A DNA stretch of 64,000 nucleotides from assembly GCA_024743315.1 (NCBI GenBank), contig JANSWU010000001.1, forward strand, positions 620,001-684,000, read 5' to 3'. How positions within the stretch are numbered: position 1 is the first letter of the stretch; every line of letters begins with the position of its first letter. The stretch is from Hyphomonadaceae bacterium (GTDB lineage Bacteria > Pseudomonadota > Alphaproteobacteria > Caulobacterales > Hyphomonadaceae). Shown piece by piece: positions 1-9,382 of this stretch. Below the pieces are notes generated by a model. That model was not told the DNA's origin. It did not search any database and saw only the letters and a program-made list of their open reading frames with translations. A program made the position numbers and the translations under genes.

Positions 1-75
1 GCACCTGCCCGTGCGTCGCGCCACGCAGGGCTGAGCGAGGGGTCCGATCAGGACAGCGGAGACAAAGTGTCCGCC

Positions 76-318
76 GACCCCAGCGCCGGCTGGGGTCCAG
101 GGATGGTTATCAAACCCCGGACTCGAGGGAGCTGTCGTCCATGGGGTCCTGCCTGCGCAGGACCTGTCGGATTTAGGATGGTTGTCTATTACTCAGCGCT
201 CTGCCCAGCTCGTCTGGGCAGTCCAGCACGGGAGGGTGCGGAACGATCGGGAGCGGCAACACCACTCTCGTTCTCCGACACAAGATCGGGTGCTGGGCCC
301 CACGGACAAGCCGTGGGG
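76..318. repeat. Intergenic composite palindromic element, copy A (array of hairpins)
   Basis: GACCCCAGC-GCCG-GCTGGGGTC (76-97), GGTCCTGC-CTGC-GCAGGACC (145-164), CTGCCCAG...CTGGGCAG followed by TCCAGCACGGGA (about 201-233), CCCCACGG-ACAAG-CCGTGGGG (298-318). The same module order occurs at 18068-18321. Confidence 0.8.
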
Positions 319-347
319 AGCGCTAGCGCTTGCATTTGGTAGAGCAT

Positions 348-767
348 TTAACCCTCGTCCCGATCCAAATCCCGGGCCACCTCCGCCCGCCGGAACACCG
401 CATTCATTTCAGCGGCTTCGTCATAGGACAGGTCGGCAATGAAGTGCAGCTGCGGGGTAAACTTCATCTCGATCTCGCGGCCCAAGCGCCCGCGCAGGAA
501 GCCCGCGGCGCGATTTAACGCCTTGGCGATCTCTTCCATTTCATCCTTGCCCGATTTGCCAAGAGCGGAGCAGAACACATTGGCATGCCGCAAATCTGGT
601 GAGGAGCGAACCTCGCCGATCGTGATCGCAACGCCTTGCAAGACCGGGTCGCGAAATTCTTCGCGGGCGAGGATTTCGACTAAGGCATGGCGCACCAATT
701 CGCCAGCGCGTAATTGGCGCTGGCTCGGGGCATTGGCATTGTGATTGGCTTTTCGATTGCGGCTCAT
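348..767 (-). CDS. rbfA: 30S ribosome-binding factor RbfA
   Basis: Translation MSRNRKANHNANAPSQRQLRAGELVRHALVEILAREEF...; RbfA-like and located downstream of infB. Start refined to the internal Met. Confidence 0.9.
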   Translation of the reverse strand: MSRNRKANHNANAPSQRQLRAGELVRHALVEILAREEFRDPVLQGVAITIGEVRSSPDLRHANVFCSALGKSGKDEMEEIAKALNRAAGFLRGRLGREIEMKFTPQLHFIADLSYDEAAEMNAVFRRAEVARDLDRDEG

Positions 768-1291
768 GCCGCCTTCATGCCTTGTCCGAGGCGTCTCATA
801 AAGATCTCGCACGCAGTTTTTTCACCAAACCAGTCATGCGGGATCATCAGCGGGTCCGCGCCGTCAAACGAGATCAGCGTAAAGCTCCGGGTGCTTTTAA
901 TCTCGTCAATCGCGTCCCAATCAATCCGGGTCTCGACCAGGCCGCGGCGCACAATCAGGACCTCCTCGTCGAGTTCGATCTCCGTTTTGGTGTCGATTTC
1001 ACCGGCCCGACCGTGCTTGTGGCGATACGCCCAGCGCATGAATATCAGATACCAGACAATGCCAGCAAAAGCCGCGGCGAAGGCCGATCCCATGGCAAGC
1101 CAGTACGGGCTGACCTGTAAATCGTCCAGAGCCGAACGCGACACCAAGGCCATGCCGGCCCCGATGATGGGTGCGGTGACCCCGGCATAGTAGAGTGTGG
1201 TCGGTCCGACTGTCCCACTGCGGATTGCGCTGGTGAGCCGCTTGATATCGCGCTTCGACAATGCGCCGGAAATGCTGAGAGGTGCCGCCAT
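764..1291 (-). CDS. YcxB-like membrane protein
   Basis: Two TM segments, then a C-terminal domain with ...IDWDAIDEIKSTRSFTLISFDGADPLMIPHDWF, as in YcxB-like proteins; overlaps the rbfA start by 4 nt. Confidence 0.6.
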   Translation of the reverse strand: MAAPLSISGALSKRDIKRLTSAIRSGTVGPTTLYYAGVTAPIIGAGMALVSRSALDDLQVSPYWLAMGSAFAAAFAGIVWYLIFMRWAYRHKHGRAGEIDTKTEIELDEEVLIVRRGLVETRIDWDAIDEIKSTRSFTLISFDGADPLMIPHDWFGEKTACEIFMRRLGQGMKAA

Positions 1292-1349
1292 GAGCGCACC
1301 ATAGACGAAAACAGTTTTTGAATTCGAAAAGCAAATCGATGAAAATGAA

Positions 1350-1391
1350 AAGACCGCCCCGGTTTCCCAGGGCGGTCTGTATCTTTTTTGA
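1350..1391. terminator. Stem-loop downstream of infB
   Basis: AGACCGCCC...GGGCGGTCT hairpin flanked by T-rich sequence on both strands. Confidence 0.5.
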
Positions 1392-1402
1392 GTTTTTGCG
1401 GA

Positions 1403-3979
1403 CTAGTCGAGCGACCGTGCGATCATCTCCACCTCGAAACACTCGATCTTGTCGCCTTCGCGGATGTCTTCGTATTTCTCGAAAGCCATACCGCATTCCA
1501 TGCCATTGCTGACCTCTGGCACTTCATCTTTGAAGCGCTTCAGCGTTTTCAGCATGCCTTCGTGGATGACGACATCGTCGCGCAGCAGGCGAACACCGCA
1601 GCCGCGTTTAACCACGCCCTCGGTAACCTTACAGCCTGCCACTTTGCCAACTTTGGTGATGTTGAAGACCTCGAGAATGTCGGCATAGCCAATAAAGGTC
1701 TCTTTCTTCTCTGGCTCCAGCATGCCGGACAGCGAGGCTTTCACATCATCAATCAGCTCATAGATGATCGAATAATAGCGAATCTCGACGCCCTCTTTTT
1801 CGGCCAAATCGCGGGCTTGCTTATTGGCCCGGACGTTAAACGCGAAGACCGGTGCGCCTGAAGATTGGGCCAGCAAGATATCGCTTTCGGAAATACCGCC
1901 AGCGGCGCCATAGACGACATTGGCACGCACTTCATCAGTCGAGAGTTTCTCCAGCGACTGCGTGATTGCTTCCACCGAGCCTTGAACATCGCCTTTCAGG
2001 ACGATTGGGAGGTCTTTAACATCGGCAGAGCCATCTTTCAGACTGGTCATGAATTGCTCAAGCGAGGCGCGCTGGGTCGCGACACCTTCTTTCTGGCGCT
2101 TCATGCGCTGACGATATTCAGTGATCTCGCGGGCGCGGGCCTCGCTTTCAACAACGTTGAACGCGTCGCCTGGTTCTGGCGTGCCGTCGAGGCCGAGGAT
2201 CTCCGCTGGCATAGATGGAAGGGCCTCTTTCATTTGCTGGCCGCGCTCATTGACCAAGGCGCGGACCTTACCCCACTGGCTGCCGGCGACGACAATATCA
2301 CCGCGTTGCAAGCTGCCGCGCTTGACCAGGACCGTCGCTACTGGGCCGCGACCTTTATCAAGCTGGGATTCGACGACGATGCCGTCCGCAACCCGGTTCG
2401 GGTTGGCTTTCAGTTCCAGCAATTCAGCTTGCAGCGTGATCGCTTCGGTCAGTTCATCAAGGCCTGTCTTCTTCAGCGCCGAGACTTCGATCGCCTGAAC
2501 TTCACCGCCCATCGCCTCGACTTGGATGTCGTGCTGCAACAGGTCGGTCAGGACGCGGCTCGGATCGGAATCCTGAAGGTCGACCTTATTGACGGCGACA
2601 ATGATCGGGACTTCGGCCGCTTTGGCATGGCTGATCGCTTCGATCGTTTGCGGCATGACCGAGTCATTGGCCGCGACCACCAAGATGACAATGTCCGTGA
2701 CGTTTGCACCACGGGCGCGCATCGCGGAGAATGCGGCGTGGCCAGGTGTGTCGAGGAAACTGATCTTGTCGCCAGATTTCAGTTGGACCTGATAAGCGCC
2801 GATATGCTGGGTGATCCCGCCAGCTTCGCCCGAGACAACGTCGGTTGAGCGCAAGGCATCCAGCAAAGACGTCTTACCATGGTCAACGTGGCCCATAATC
2901 GTAACGATTGGGGGCCGGCCCTCGAGATCCTTTGGATCATCTTCGACCCCTTCAAGGCCAATCTCAACGTCCGCTTCGGAAACACGCTTGACCGTGTGGC
3001 CAAATTCTTCAGCGATCAGTTCGGCAGTGTCGGCGTCGACAATATCATTGCCGCGCATCATCTCGCCCTGCTGCATCATGAATTTCACGACGTCGGCCAC
3101 GCGTTCATTCATCCGGCCGGACAGATCTTGCAGCGTGATCGTTTCAGGCAAGGTCACTTCGACCGAGACTTTTTCTTTCTGTTCTCCACCCATGCGACGT
3201 TCGCGCTCGCGTTCGCGCGCGCGTTTCACGGATGCGAGAGAACGCTGACGGTCACCGTCATCGCCAAGCGCCGACGCGATGGTCAGCTTGCCACGGCGGC
3301 GTTTGCTGTCATTGCCACGTCCGCCACGGCCACCGCCCTGGTCGCGGCGATCACGGTCATCGCGATCATTACGACCACCTTTACGGCGTCCGCCGGCAGA
3401 ACTGGCCGCCGCTTCAAGGTCGGCTTGGCTCGGCGCGGCGCCGCGAGATGAGCTTTTACCGCCACGATCATTGCGACCGCCAGACTTGGCTTCGGTGGCA
3501 GCTTTCTTCTTGGCTTCGGCTTCGGCTTTCTTGCGCTCAGCTTCTTCGGCCTTGCGGCGCGCTTCGGCTTCTTCGCGCTCTTTTTCCTGCTGCTGCTTGG
3601 CTTCTTGCTGTTCTTGCAGCGCTTTCGTACGGGCCTGTTGTTTTTCCTGCTCGGCTTTGCGGCTCTCTTCGGCCTTCTTGCGCTGCATCAGCACTTTCTG
3701 GCGTTGGACAAGCTCTTCAACCGTGATCCCGAGTTTGGCCGCAGCGGCTTCCAGCTTGGACGGCTCTTTGCCGCTCGGGGGGGCTTTTTTCGCCGTCGAC
3801 TTACCCGCCGCGCTCGGCTTGGATTGCGCCCCAACGGTGCGGCGCTTTTTGGTTTCGACGACCACTTGCTTCGATCGGCCATGGCTGAAGGTCTGCTTCA
3901 CTGTGCCGGATCCGCCGCCACGTGAAACAGTCAGGGGCTTACGCCCGGTTGTCTTACCTTTATCTTTCGTATCGCTCAT
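1403..3979 (-). CDS. infB: Translation initiation factor IF-2
   Basis: 858 aa; GTPase motifs [21 protein letters not shown]; long charged low-complexity N-terminal region. Confidence 0.98.
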   Translation of the reverse strand: MSDTKDKGKTTGRKPLTVSRGGGSGTVKQTFSHGRSKQVVVETKKRRTVGAQSKPSAAGKSTAKKAPPSGKEPSKLEAAAAKLGITVEELVQRQKVLMQRKKAEESRKAEQEKQQARTKALQEQQEAKQQQEKEREEAEARRKAEEAERKKAEAEAKKKAATEAKSGGRNDRGGKSSSRGAAPSQADLEAAASSAGGRRKGGRNDRDDRDRRDQGGGRGGRGNDSKRRRGKLTIASALGDDGDRQRSLASVKRARERERERRMGGEQKEKVSVEVTLPETITLQDLSGRMNERVADVVKFMMQQGEMMRGNDIVDADTAELIAEEFGHTVKRVSEADVEIGLEGVEDDPKDLEGRPPIVTIMGHVDHGKTSLLDALRSTDVVSGEAGGITQHIGAYQVQLKSGDKISFLDTPGHAAFSAMRARGANVTDIVILVVAANDSVMPQTIEAISHAKAAEVPIIVAVNKVDLQDSDPSRVLTDLLQHDIQVEAMGGEVQAIEVSALKKTGLDELTEAITLQAELLELKANPNRVADGIVVESQLDKGRGPVATVLVKRGSLQRGDIVVAGSQWGKVRALVNERGQQMKEALPSMPAEILGLDGTPEPGDAFNVVESEARAREITEYRQRMKRQKEGVATQRASLEQFMTSLKDGSADVKDLPIVLKGDVQGSVEAITQSLEKLSTDEVRANVVYGAAGGISESDILLAQSSGAPVFAFNVRANKQARDLAEKEGVEIRYYSIIYELIDDVKASLSGMLEPEKKETFIGYADILEVFNITKVGKVAGCKVTEGVVKRGCGVRLLRDDVVIHEGMLKTLKRFKDEVPEVSNGMECGMAFEKYEDIREGDKIECFEVEMIARSLD

Positions 3980-4030
3980 GCGTACCCTGGTATTTACCTT
4001 TCCTTCGAAGCGCGTGCCAGACGCCCCTGT

Positions 4031-4708
4031 CTACAAAATGTCCTGTCTGCCGGAGAACCAGCCTGTCTCAGGCGCATCCCGGAATCCAATCAGCCGCCGA
4101 TAGGCGATTGAAAAAGCGTCCGAGAGAGAACCTTGTTCAAGCAGCGCATGTATCACATGCTCCCGCCCGAAGGCTACGCCCAATTCAGCAGACGACAAAG
4201 CGCCCGCGACTTTCACGTCTTCATATATTGCCTTGGCAAGAAAATGAACCTTGTTGCGGCCATCTTCTGCACCATCGCTCGCTTCAATCAGCCAGCCCGG
4301 CTCGGTTTTGCGGATATAAGCACGTACCTGGTCAAATCCAAGCACTGCCACGCCGCTCTTTTTCGCCATCCCGAGCAAGCCGGTACAACGTTGCACAAGT
4401 TGACGCTCAACTTCTGCGATCAACCCATCCATGGGATTGCTTTGCGCCTTAAAGGCTTTTGCGAAGGCCCCGATTTTGAGGCCTTCGCGCAATACGTCAC
4501 GATCTGCCTTAATCCAGGCGCCGCGGCCGGGCAGCTTGCCGAATACATCTGGCACAACTGTGCCATCCGGACTGCGGACAAAGCGGATCAAGGCGTCGGG
4601 CGCCAGGCGCTCACGCGTCACCGCACACTGGCGAACGGGTCCGCCAGCGCGCTTGTCCTCTCGCGCCTCTAGGCGCTGGCCGCGATCATCGAGGTTCTGC
4701 GGCATCAT
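4031..4708 (-). CDS. YlxR-family RNA-binding protein (DUF448)
   Basis: RQCAVTRERLAPDALIRFVRSPDGTVVPDVFGKLPGRGAWI is the YlxR signature; located between nusA and infB. Confidence 0.92.
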   Translation of the reverse strand: MMPQNLDDRGQRLEAREDKRAGGPVRQCAVTRERLAPDALIRFVRSPDGTVVPDVFGKLPGRGAWIKADRDVLREGLKIGAFAKAFKAQSNPMDGLIAEVERQLVQRCTGLLGMAKKSGVAVLGFDQVRAYIRKTEPGWLIEASDGAEDGRNKVHFLAKAIYEDVKVAGALSSAELGVAFGREHVIHALLEQGSLSDAFSIAYRRLIGFRDAPETGWFSGRQDIL

Positions 4709-6497
4709 CGCCGCCCTCCATCAGGAGCTCTTCATCAAGATCGAGCCCTTCCAATTCAGCCAGGATATCTTCATCGCTGACATCGATCGTCTCTTCGGTG
4801 GCGGCTTCTTCGGTGTCGTCCGACTTGCCGAGTTCACCGAGCGCCAGCAGAGCGCGCTCTTCCTCGGTCAGCTCGACCTGCTCTTCGCCAGCCGCTTCAG
4901 CCGCCATTTCGGCTTCGAGCTGTTCCAGTGCTTCTGGTTCAATCCAGCCTGCAATGACGCGGGCTTTCATGATGAAGAGCTGGGCATCATCCTTGCGCAT
5001 TTCGCCTTTCTTGAGGATGCCTTCCTGCCAGACCGGCTTGCCTTCCTTATTGTTCTCACGCCAACCGGTGAGATCATCCGGCACCAGGCCGGCGACGTCC
5101 TCAACGGTTTTGACCTCATTCTCACCGAGCTTCACCGCGAAGCCGGGCGACATGCCATCCAATTCCATAACCGCGTCTTCAACACCCAGCTCTTTGCGTT
5201 TGGCGTCTTGTTCGGCGGCGAGCTTTTCCAGGTATTCGCGGGCGCGCTCCTGGATTTCCTCAGCGACTTCTTCGTCAAAGCCTTCGATCTGCATGAAGTC
5301 TTCAGCGGCGATATAGGCAATATCTTCGACCGTCTCGAAGCCTTCTGAGGCGAGCAATTGCGCCAGCGTCTCATCTGCGTCGAGGGCCTGCATAAACAGT
5401 TCCGTACGACGCTGGAAGTCGATCTGATAGCGCTCGGAATCATCGCTCTCCGTAACCAGGTCGATTTGCCAACCTGTGAGCTGAGACGCGAGGCGGACAT
5501 TCTGGCCGCGGCGACCAATTGCCAGCGGGAATTGCTCATCGGCAACCACCACTTCGACCCGGTGCTCGTCTTCATCCAGGACCACTTTCGAGACTTCTGC
5601 TGGCTGCAGCGCGTTCACGATGAAGGTCGCGTCGTCATAATTCCAAGGGATGATGTCAATCTTCTCACCAGAAAGTTCGCCAACAACCGCTTGAACGCGG
5701 GCACCGCGCATACCGACACAGGCACCGACCGGGTCGATCGAGCTATCGTTTGAGATCACGCCAATCTTGGCGCGCGAACCTGGGTCACGAGCGCAAGAGC
5801 GAATCTCGATGACGCCTTCATAGACTTCCGGCACTTCAGCCGCGAACAGCTTGACCATGAAGTCAGGATGGGCCCGTGACAGGAAGATTTGCGGCCCTTT
5901 GATCTCGCGGCTGACCTTGTACAGGTAAGCCCGAACGCGATCGTTTGGCTGGAAATTCTCACGCGGGATACCGTCATTGCGGCGGATAATGCCTTCAGCC
6001 CGGCCGAGATCGACAATCACATGGCCATACTCAACCCGCTTGACGATGCCATTGATAATCTCGCCCTCACGATCCTTGTATTCGTCATACTGGCGCTGAC
6101 GCTCGGCATCGCGCACTTTCTGCATGATCACTTGCTTGGCAGTCTGTGCCGCGACGCGACCAAAATCGAAAGGTGGCAGCTCTTCCTTGATCTCGTCACC
6201 GAGTTCGAGGCTGGCATCGATCTTCTTGGCGTCGGCGAGCGAGATTTGCTGGGCCGGATCTTCAAGCTCTTCGGCATCGACCACGGTTTGGATCCGCCAC
6301 AGGCTTTGCTCACCGGTTTCGTGATCGATGATCGCGCGGATATCGTGCTCCTGACCATAGCGGGACTTCGCGGCCTTTTCGATCGCCTCTTGCATCGCCT
6401 CGATGACGATGGCGCGATCAATTGCTTTTTCTTCTGCAACCGCTTTCGCGATCTGCATGATTTCCAGCCGGTTTGCAGAAACGCCTACATTACTCAT
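4686..6497 (-). CDS. nusA: Transcription termination/antitermination factor NusA
   Basis: S1 and KH regions (VGACVGMRGARVQAVVGELSGEKIDII, AIGRRGQNVRLASQLTGWQID) and an acidic C-terminus. Confidence 0.97.
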   Translation of the reverse strand: MSNVGVSANRLEIMQIAKAVAEEKAIDRAIVIEAMQEAIEKAAKSRYGQEHDIRAIIDHETGEQSLWRIQTVVDAEELEDPAQQISLADAKKIDASLELGDEIKEELPPFDFGRVAAQTAKQVIMQKVRDAERQRQYDEYKDREGEIINGIVKRVEYGHVIVDLGRAEGIIRRNDGIPRENFQPNDRVRAYLYKVSREIKGPQIFLSRAHPDFMVKLFAAEVPEVYEGVIEIRSCARDPGSRAKIGVISNDSSIDPVGACVGMRGARVQAVVGELSGEKIDIIPWNYDDATFIVNALQPAEVSKVVLDEDEHRVEVVVADEQFPLAIGRRGQNVRLASQLTGWQIDLVTESDDSERYQIDFQRRTELFMQALDADETLAQLLASEGFETVEDIAYIAAEDFMQIEGFDEEVAEEIQERAREYLEKLAAEQDAKRKELGVEDAVMELDGMSPGFAVKLGENEVKTVEDVAGLVPDDLTGWRENNKEGKPVWQEGILKKGEMRKDDAQLFIMKARVIAGWIEPEALEQLEAEMAAEAAGEEQVELTEEERALLALGELGKSDDTEEAATEETIDVSDEDILAELEGLDLDEELLMEGGDDAAEPR

Positions 6498-6501
6498 CGG
6501 C

Positions 6502-7098
6502 TCAGGCTCCACTCTCTAGGTTATCTTCTATTGTATCGGTTTCGGCTTCATCTGTCTCGAAGCCTTCAAAATCTTCATCGCCGGGCTGCGGCGGCAGGCT
6601 GCCCTCGCTGGCCGCGGCATCAATCAGCTCATCGGTCAGCACCAGACTGGCTTTGCTCATCTCATGGACTTGCGCGACCAATTCGCTCTCATCGTCGAGC
6701 TCAATCGCGACGCCGTTCTCATCTTCGCGCTGGATGATACCCTGAAATCGGCGACGCCCGTCGAGCGGCATGGTCAGCTCGATCTTGACCAGATGCCCGA
6801 CCCAACGCCCGAAATCGCCAACTCGGGTCAGCGGGCGATCAATGCCGGGGGTTGAGACTTCCAGGCGATAGGCTTCGCTGATCGGATCTTCGGCTTCCAG
6901 GATCGGCGACAGGTTGCGCGAGAAAGTGGCGCAATCCTCGACATCGGTCGGCGCGCCGCCAGCCTTTTCGATCATGATCTGCAGCAGGGGCCGCTTTCCC
7001 CCCATGATCCGGATGCGCACGATTTCCAGACCCAGCTCGCTGGCAAGCGGCTCGGCCATGGCAAAGATGCGGTCTTCCTGGGGACTTAGCGTGATCAA
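6502..7098 (-). CDS. rimP: Ribosome maturation factor RimP
   Basis: GLEIVRIRIMGGKRPLLQIMIEKAGG...YRLEVSTPGIDRPLTR; located upstream of nusA. Confidence 0.95.
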   Translation of the reverse strand: MITLSPQEDRIFAMAEPLASELGLEIVRIRIMGGKRPLLQIMIEKAGGAPTDVEDCATFSRNLSPILEAEDPISEAYRLEVSTPGIDRPLTRVGDFGRWVGHLVKIELTMPLDGRRRFQGIIQREDENGVAIELDDESELVAQVHEMSKASLVLTDELIDAAASEGSLPPQPGDEDFEGFETDEAETDTIEDNLESGA

Positions 7099-7120
7099 AA
7101 GGGCGGACTTTCAGACAAAG

Positions 7121-7155
7121 AAAAGCGGCGGCCCCGTTCCCGGAACCGCCGCCGA
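7121..7155 (-). terminator. Rho-independent terminator of the csp gene
   Basis: On the minus strand: GGCGGCGGTTCCGGGAACGGGGCCGCCGCTTTTCTTT. Confidence 0.75.
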
Positions 7156-7200
7156 TATGTTTCGACTTGCTGCCTAAATAGGCGCAAACAGGCCGAATGT

Positions 7201-7410
7201 CTATAGCAGTTTCAGATCGACCGCAGAGGTCTTGCCCCGGCGCTCATCATGATACAGCTCATATTCGACCTTCTGGTCATCCTGCAGACCTTGCAGGCCT
7301 GATTTCTCCACCGCGGAAATGTGCACGAAGACATCACTGCCGCCTTCATCTGGGAGGATGAAACCAAATCCTTTGGTGGCGTTGAACCACTTTACTTTTC
7401 CGGTAGGCAT
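7201..7410 (-). CDS. Cold-shock protein (CspA family)
   Basis: [39 protein letters not shown]. Confidence 0.97.
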   Translation of the reverse strand: MPTGKVKWFNATKGFGFILPDEGGSDVFVHISAVEKSGLQGLQDDQKVEYELYHDERRGKTSAVDLKLL

Positions 7411-7594
7411 GAAAGCCCCTTTCCGTTGATCCGCGCCGAGCCTGCACCGTGCAGTCGGTCGCGGGGGTCGTCGATTACGGAGAGGTAGGGACTAAATTAT
7501 CCGCCGGTCTGGCGGGGTCTTCTCATTACAGACCGGCCGTATTCGATATTGAGAGCAGGCTCATATTATCAGGTTTTGGTCAAGAGAAACCCGC

Positions 7595-8515
7595 TTATCT
7601 GAGCTGGAATACTAAAGGTTGGATGACATTCGTTCGCTCCAGTGCGCACGTATTGCCAACCGCGTTCGGTTTATCCGCCTTATAACGCCATTTTCCGACA
7701 GTTCTCAGCGACTTTTCTTCAAACTGCTCAACGGGGACGGATGCTAGGACTGTGGGATTGACCACATTGCCGTCCTGATCGAATTCCAATTGCAGGATTA
7801 CGGCACCATACATGCCCTTGCGCGCGCCGCCGGCCGGATATCTAAGTCGCGGCCGTTGAACCAGACTGCCCCGGCAATGCGGCAATCCAGAGCTTTCCCC
7901 CGGGCTTTCGATCGCAGCTGCATTGAGGGATGCTTCGTTATATCCATAACTCGCCAGAATGGCATCGATTTCGCCTTCAGCCGGGTAACGCTCACCGGCG
8001 CTCTCGAAATAGGCTTGCATGGCCATTCCCCAAGCATCGGCGCGCCAGCGCAGTTTTTCGGCCCAGTCCGGGCGTTCCCCGGTCTCATCCAAATACTGGG
8101 TCGTAAACCCTTTGACGTGCGCCATTTCAAGCATCGCGTCCTGCGCCAATTGATCACTGAAATATGCTACGGCGGCGATATATTTCGCTTCGATATAGCG
8201 TTGCGGAAGAAGATCGGCGACCGGATCCAGGTGCTCTGCTGTGGCGATTGCCGAGGCGCGGAGTTTGTCTTGGTCTCCGGCTTCGACATCGAACGTCATC
8301 AGTTGCCAATAGGCTTTGACTGTCTCTACGGTCGCGGGGCCTCGATAGTCTTGTAACGCGGCAAACAGCGCGTCGCGTGATCCATCGTTTGGCGCGGCCT
8401 CGAATGCAGAATGTGCTTCTGCTATTTCAGTGATGTCGATTTCTTCTGCCATTCCGCGCGGCGCGCTCAAAGCCAACCCGACTAACAGGCAGATCGAAAT
8501 TAAAAACCGCATCAA
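7595..8515 (-). CDS. Secreted TonB C-terminal-domain protein
   Basis: Signal peptide plus C-terminal GAVILQLEFDQDGNVVNPTVLASVPVEQFEEKSLRTVGKWRYK. Confidence 0.75.
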   Translation of the reverse strand: MMRFLISICLLVGLALSAPRGMAEEIDITEIAEAHSAFEAAPNDGSRDALFAALQDYRGPATVETVKAYWQLMTFDVEAGDQDKLRASAIATAEHLDPVADLLPQRYIEAKYIAAVAYFSDQLAQDAMLEMAHVKGFTTQYLDETGERPDWAEKLRWRADAWGMAMQAYFESAGERYPAEGEIDAILASYGYNEASLNAAAIESPGESSGLPHCRGSLVQRPRLRYPAGGARKGMYGAVILQLEFDQDGNVVNPTVLASVPVEQFEEKSLRTVGKWRYKADKPNAVGNTCALERTNVIQPLVFQLR

Positions 8516-8563
8516 AAGACCCTCATGACCGACAAGTCTTTGTTATCGCTTATTCGTGTCTGA

Positions 8564-9271
8564 TCAATCTCCCGAACCCACAATAAAATCGAAGTAAACC
8601 GGTTCAATATCCCCTAGTCGCTTCATCTGATAGCGCGTCTCGATGTGATCATCCGGTGTGCGGCGCCAGTCATCGGCGCGGCCCGCAGTCCAGTCAAAGG
8701 CCGAGTGCGCGAGGAAGCGTTCCAGCGCTTCATCCGCATAAGAGCGCACGTCCGTCGCGAACCTGACACGACCGCCGGGCTTCATCACGCGCGCCAGGGC
8801 GTCGAGAAAATCGGGTTGAATGATCCGCCGTTTCTGGTGGCGTGCCTTGGGCCAGGGATCTGGAAACAGGATAAATGCCCGATCAATACAGTGGTCGTTC
8901 AGCCCATCGACCAGCTCACGCCCATCTTCTGGCCAGATCCTGATATTGGTCAGGCCCGCATCCTCCACTTGGCCCAATAATTTTGCGACGCCCTCGAAGA
9001 ACACTTCGCTGGCAAGAATGCCGATCTCAGGGTGTCGCGCGGCCTGTCCACTGACATGCTCGCCGCCGCCAAAGCCGATTTCGAGCCAGATCTCGCGGGC
9101 TGCAGGAAAGAGCATCGTCGGATCAAGCCAAGCGTCCGCTTTGATCGGCACTGTCAGCTTTGGCAAGAGTTCGTCCATCAAGGCTTTCTGGCGTCCAGAT
9201 AAAGGCCGCCCGCCACGACGCCCAAAGGTCTTGAGCGGAGCATCAGGATCATAAGGCTTTCTATCAGGCAT
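8564..9271 (-). CDS. trmB: tRNA (guanine-N7-)-methyltransferase
   Basis: EIGFGGGEHVSGQAARHPEIGILASEVFFEGVAKLL...FPDPWPKARHQKRRIIQPDFL. Confidence 0.95.
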   Translation of the reverse strand: MPDRKPYDPDAPLKTFGRRGGRPLSGRQKALMDELLPKLTVPIKADAWLDPTMLFPAAREIWLEIGFGGGEHVSGQAARHPEIGILASEVFFEGVAKLLGQVEDAGLTNIRIWPEDGRELVDGLNDHCIDRAFILFPDPWPKARHQKRRIIQPDFLDALARVMKPGGRVRFATDVRSYADEALERFLAHSAFDWTAGRADDWRRTPDDHIETRYQMKRLGDIEPVYFDFIVGSGD

Positions 9272-9382
9272 CGGTCTGTCTGGTCTCGGGCTGGAGGGGC
9301 GCGTTTGGCGCCATCTGCAACAAAACTAACCATTCCTCAATCAAGTTCTGCAAACTTGCGGAAAAGCCGGAATGTGATCCGG

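Noticed and set aside
67-518. Short plus-strand ORFs at the window start
   Set aside because: They lie in palindromic intergenic sequence or antisense to rbfA.
1865-2848. 327-aa plus-strand ORF, and other long plus ORFs at 2811-4103
   Set aside because: Antisense to infB; they mirror IF-2 codon usage and low-complexity repeats.
3480-3720. Low-complexity GCTTCGGC/TTCTTGGC-type repeats
   Set aside because: Explained by the Lys/Ala/Glu/Gln-rich N-terminal region of IF-2, which is typical.
4431-6737. Plus-strand ORFs of 305 and 282 aa
   Set aside because: Antisense to nusA, ylxR and rimP, which have clear family motifs.
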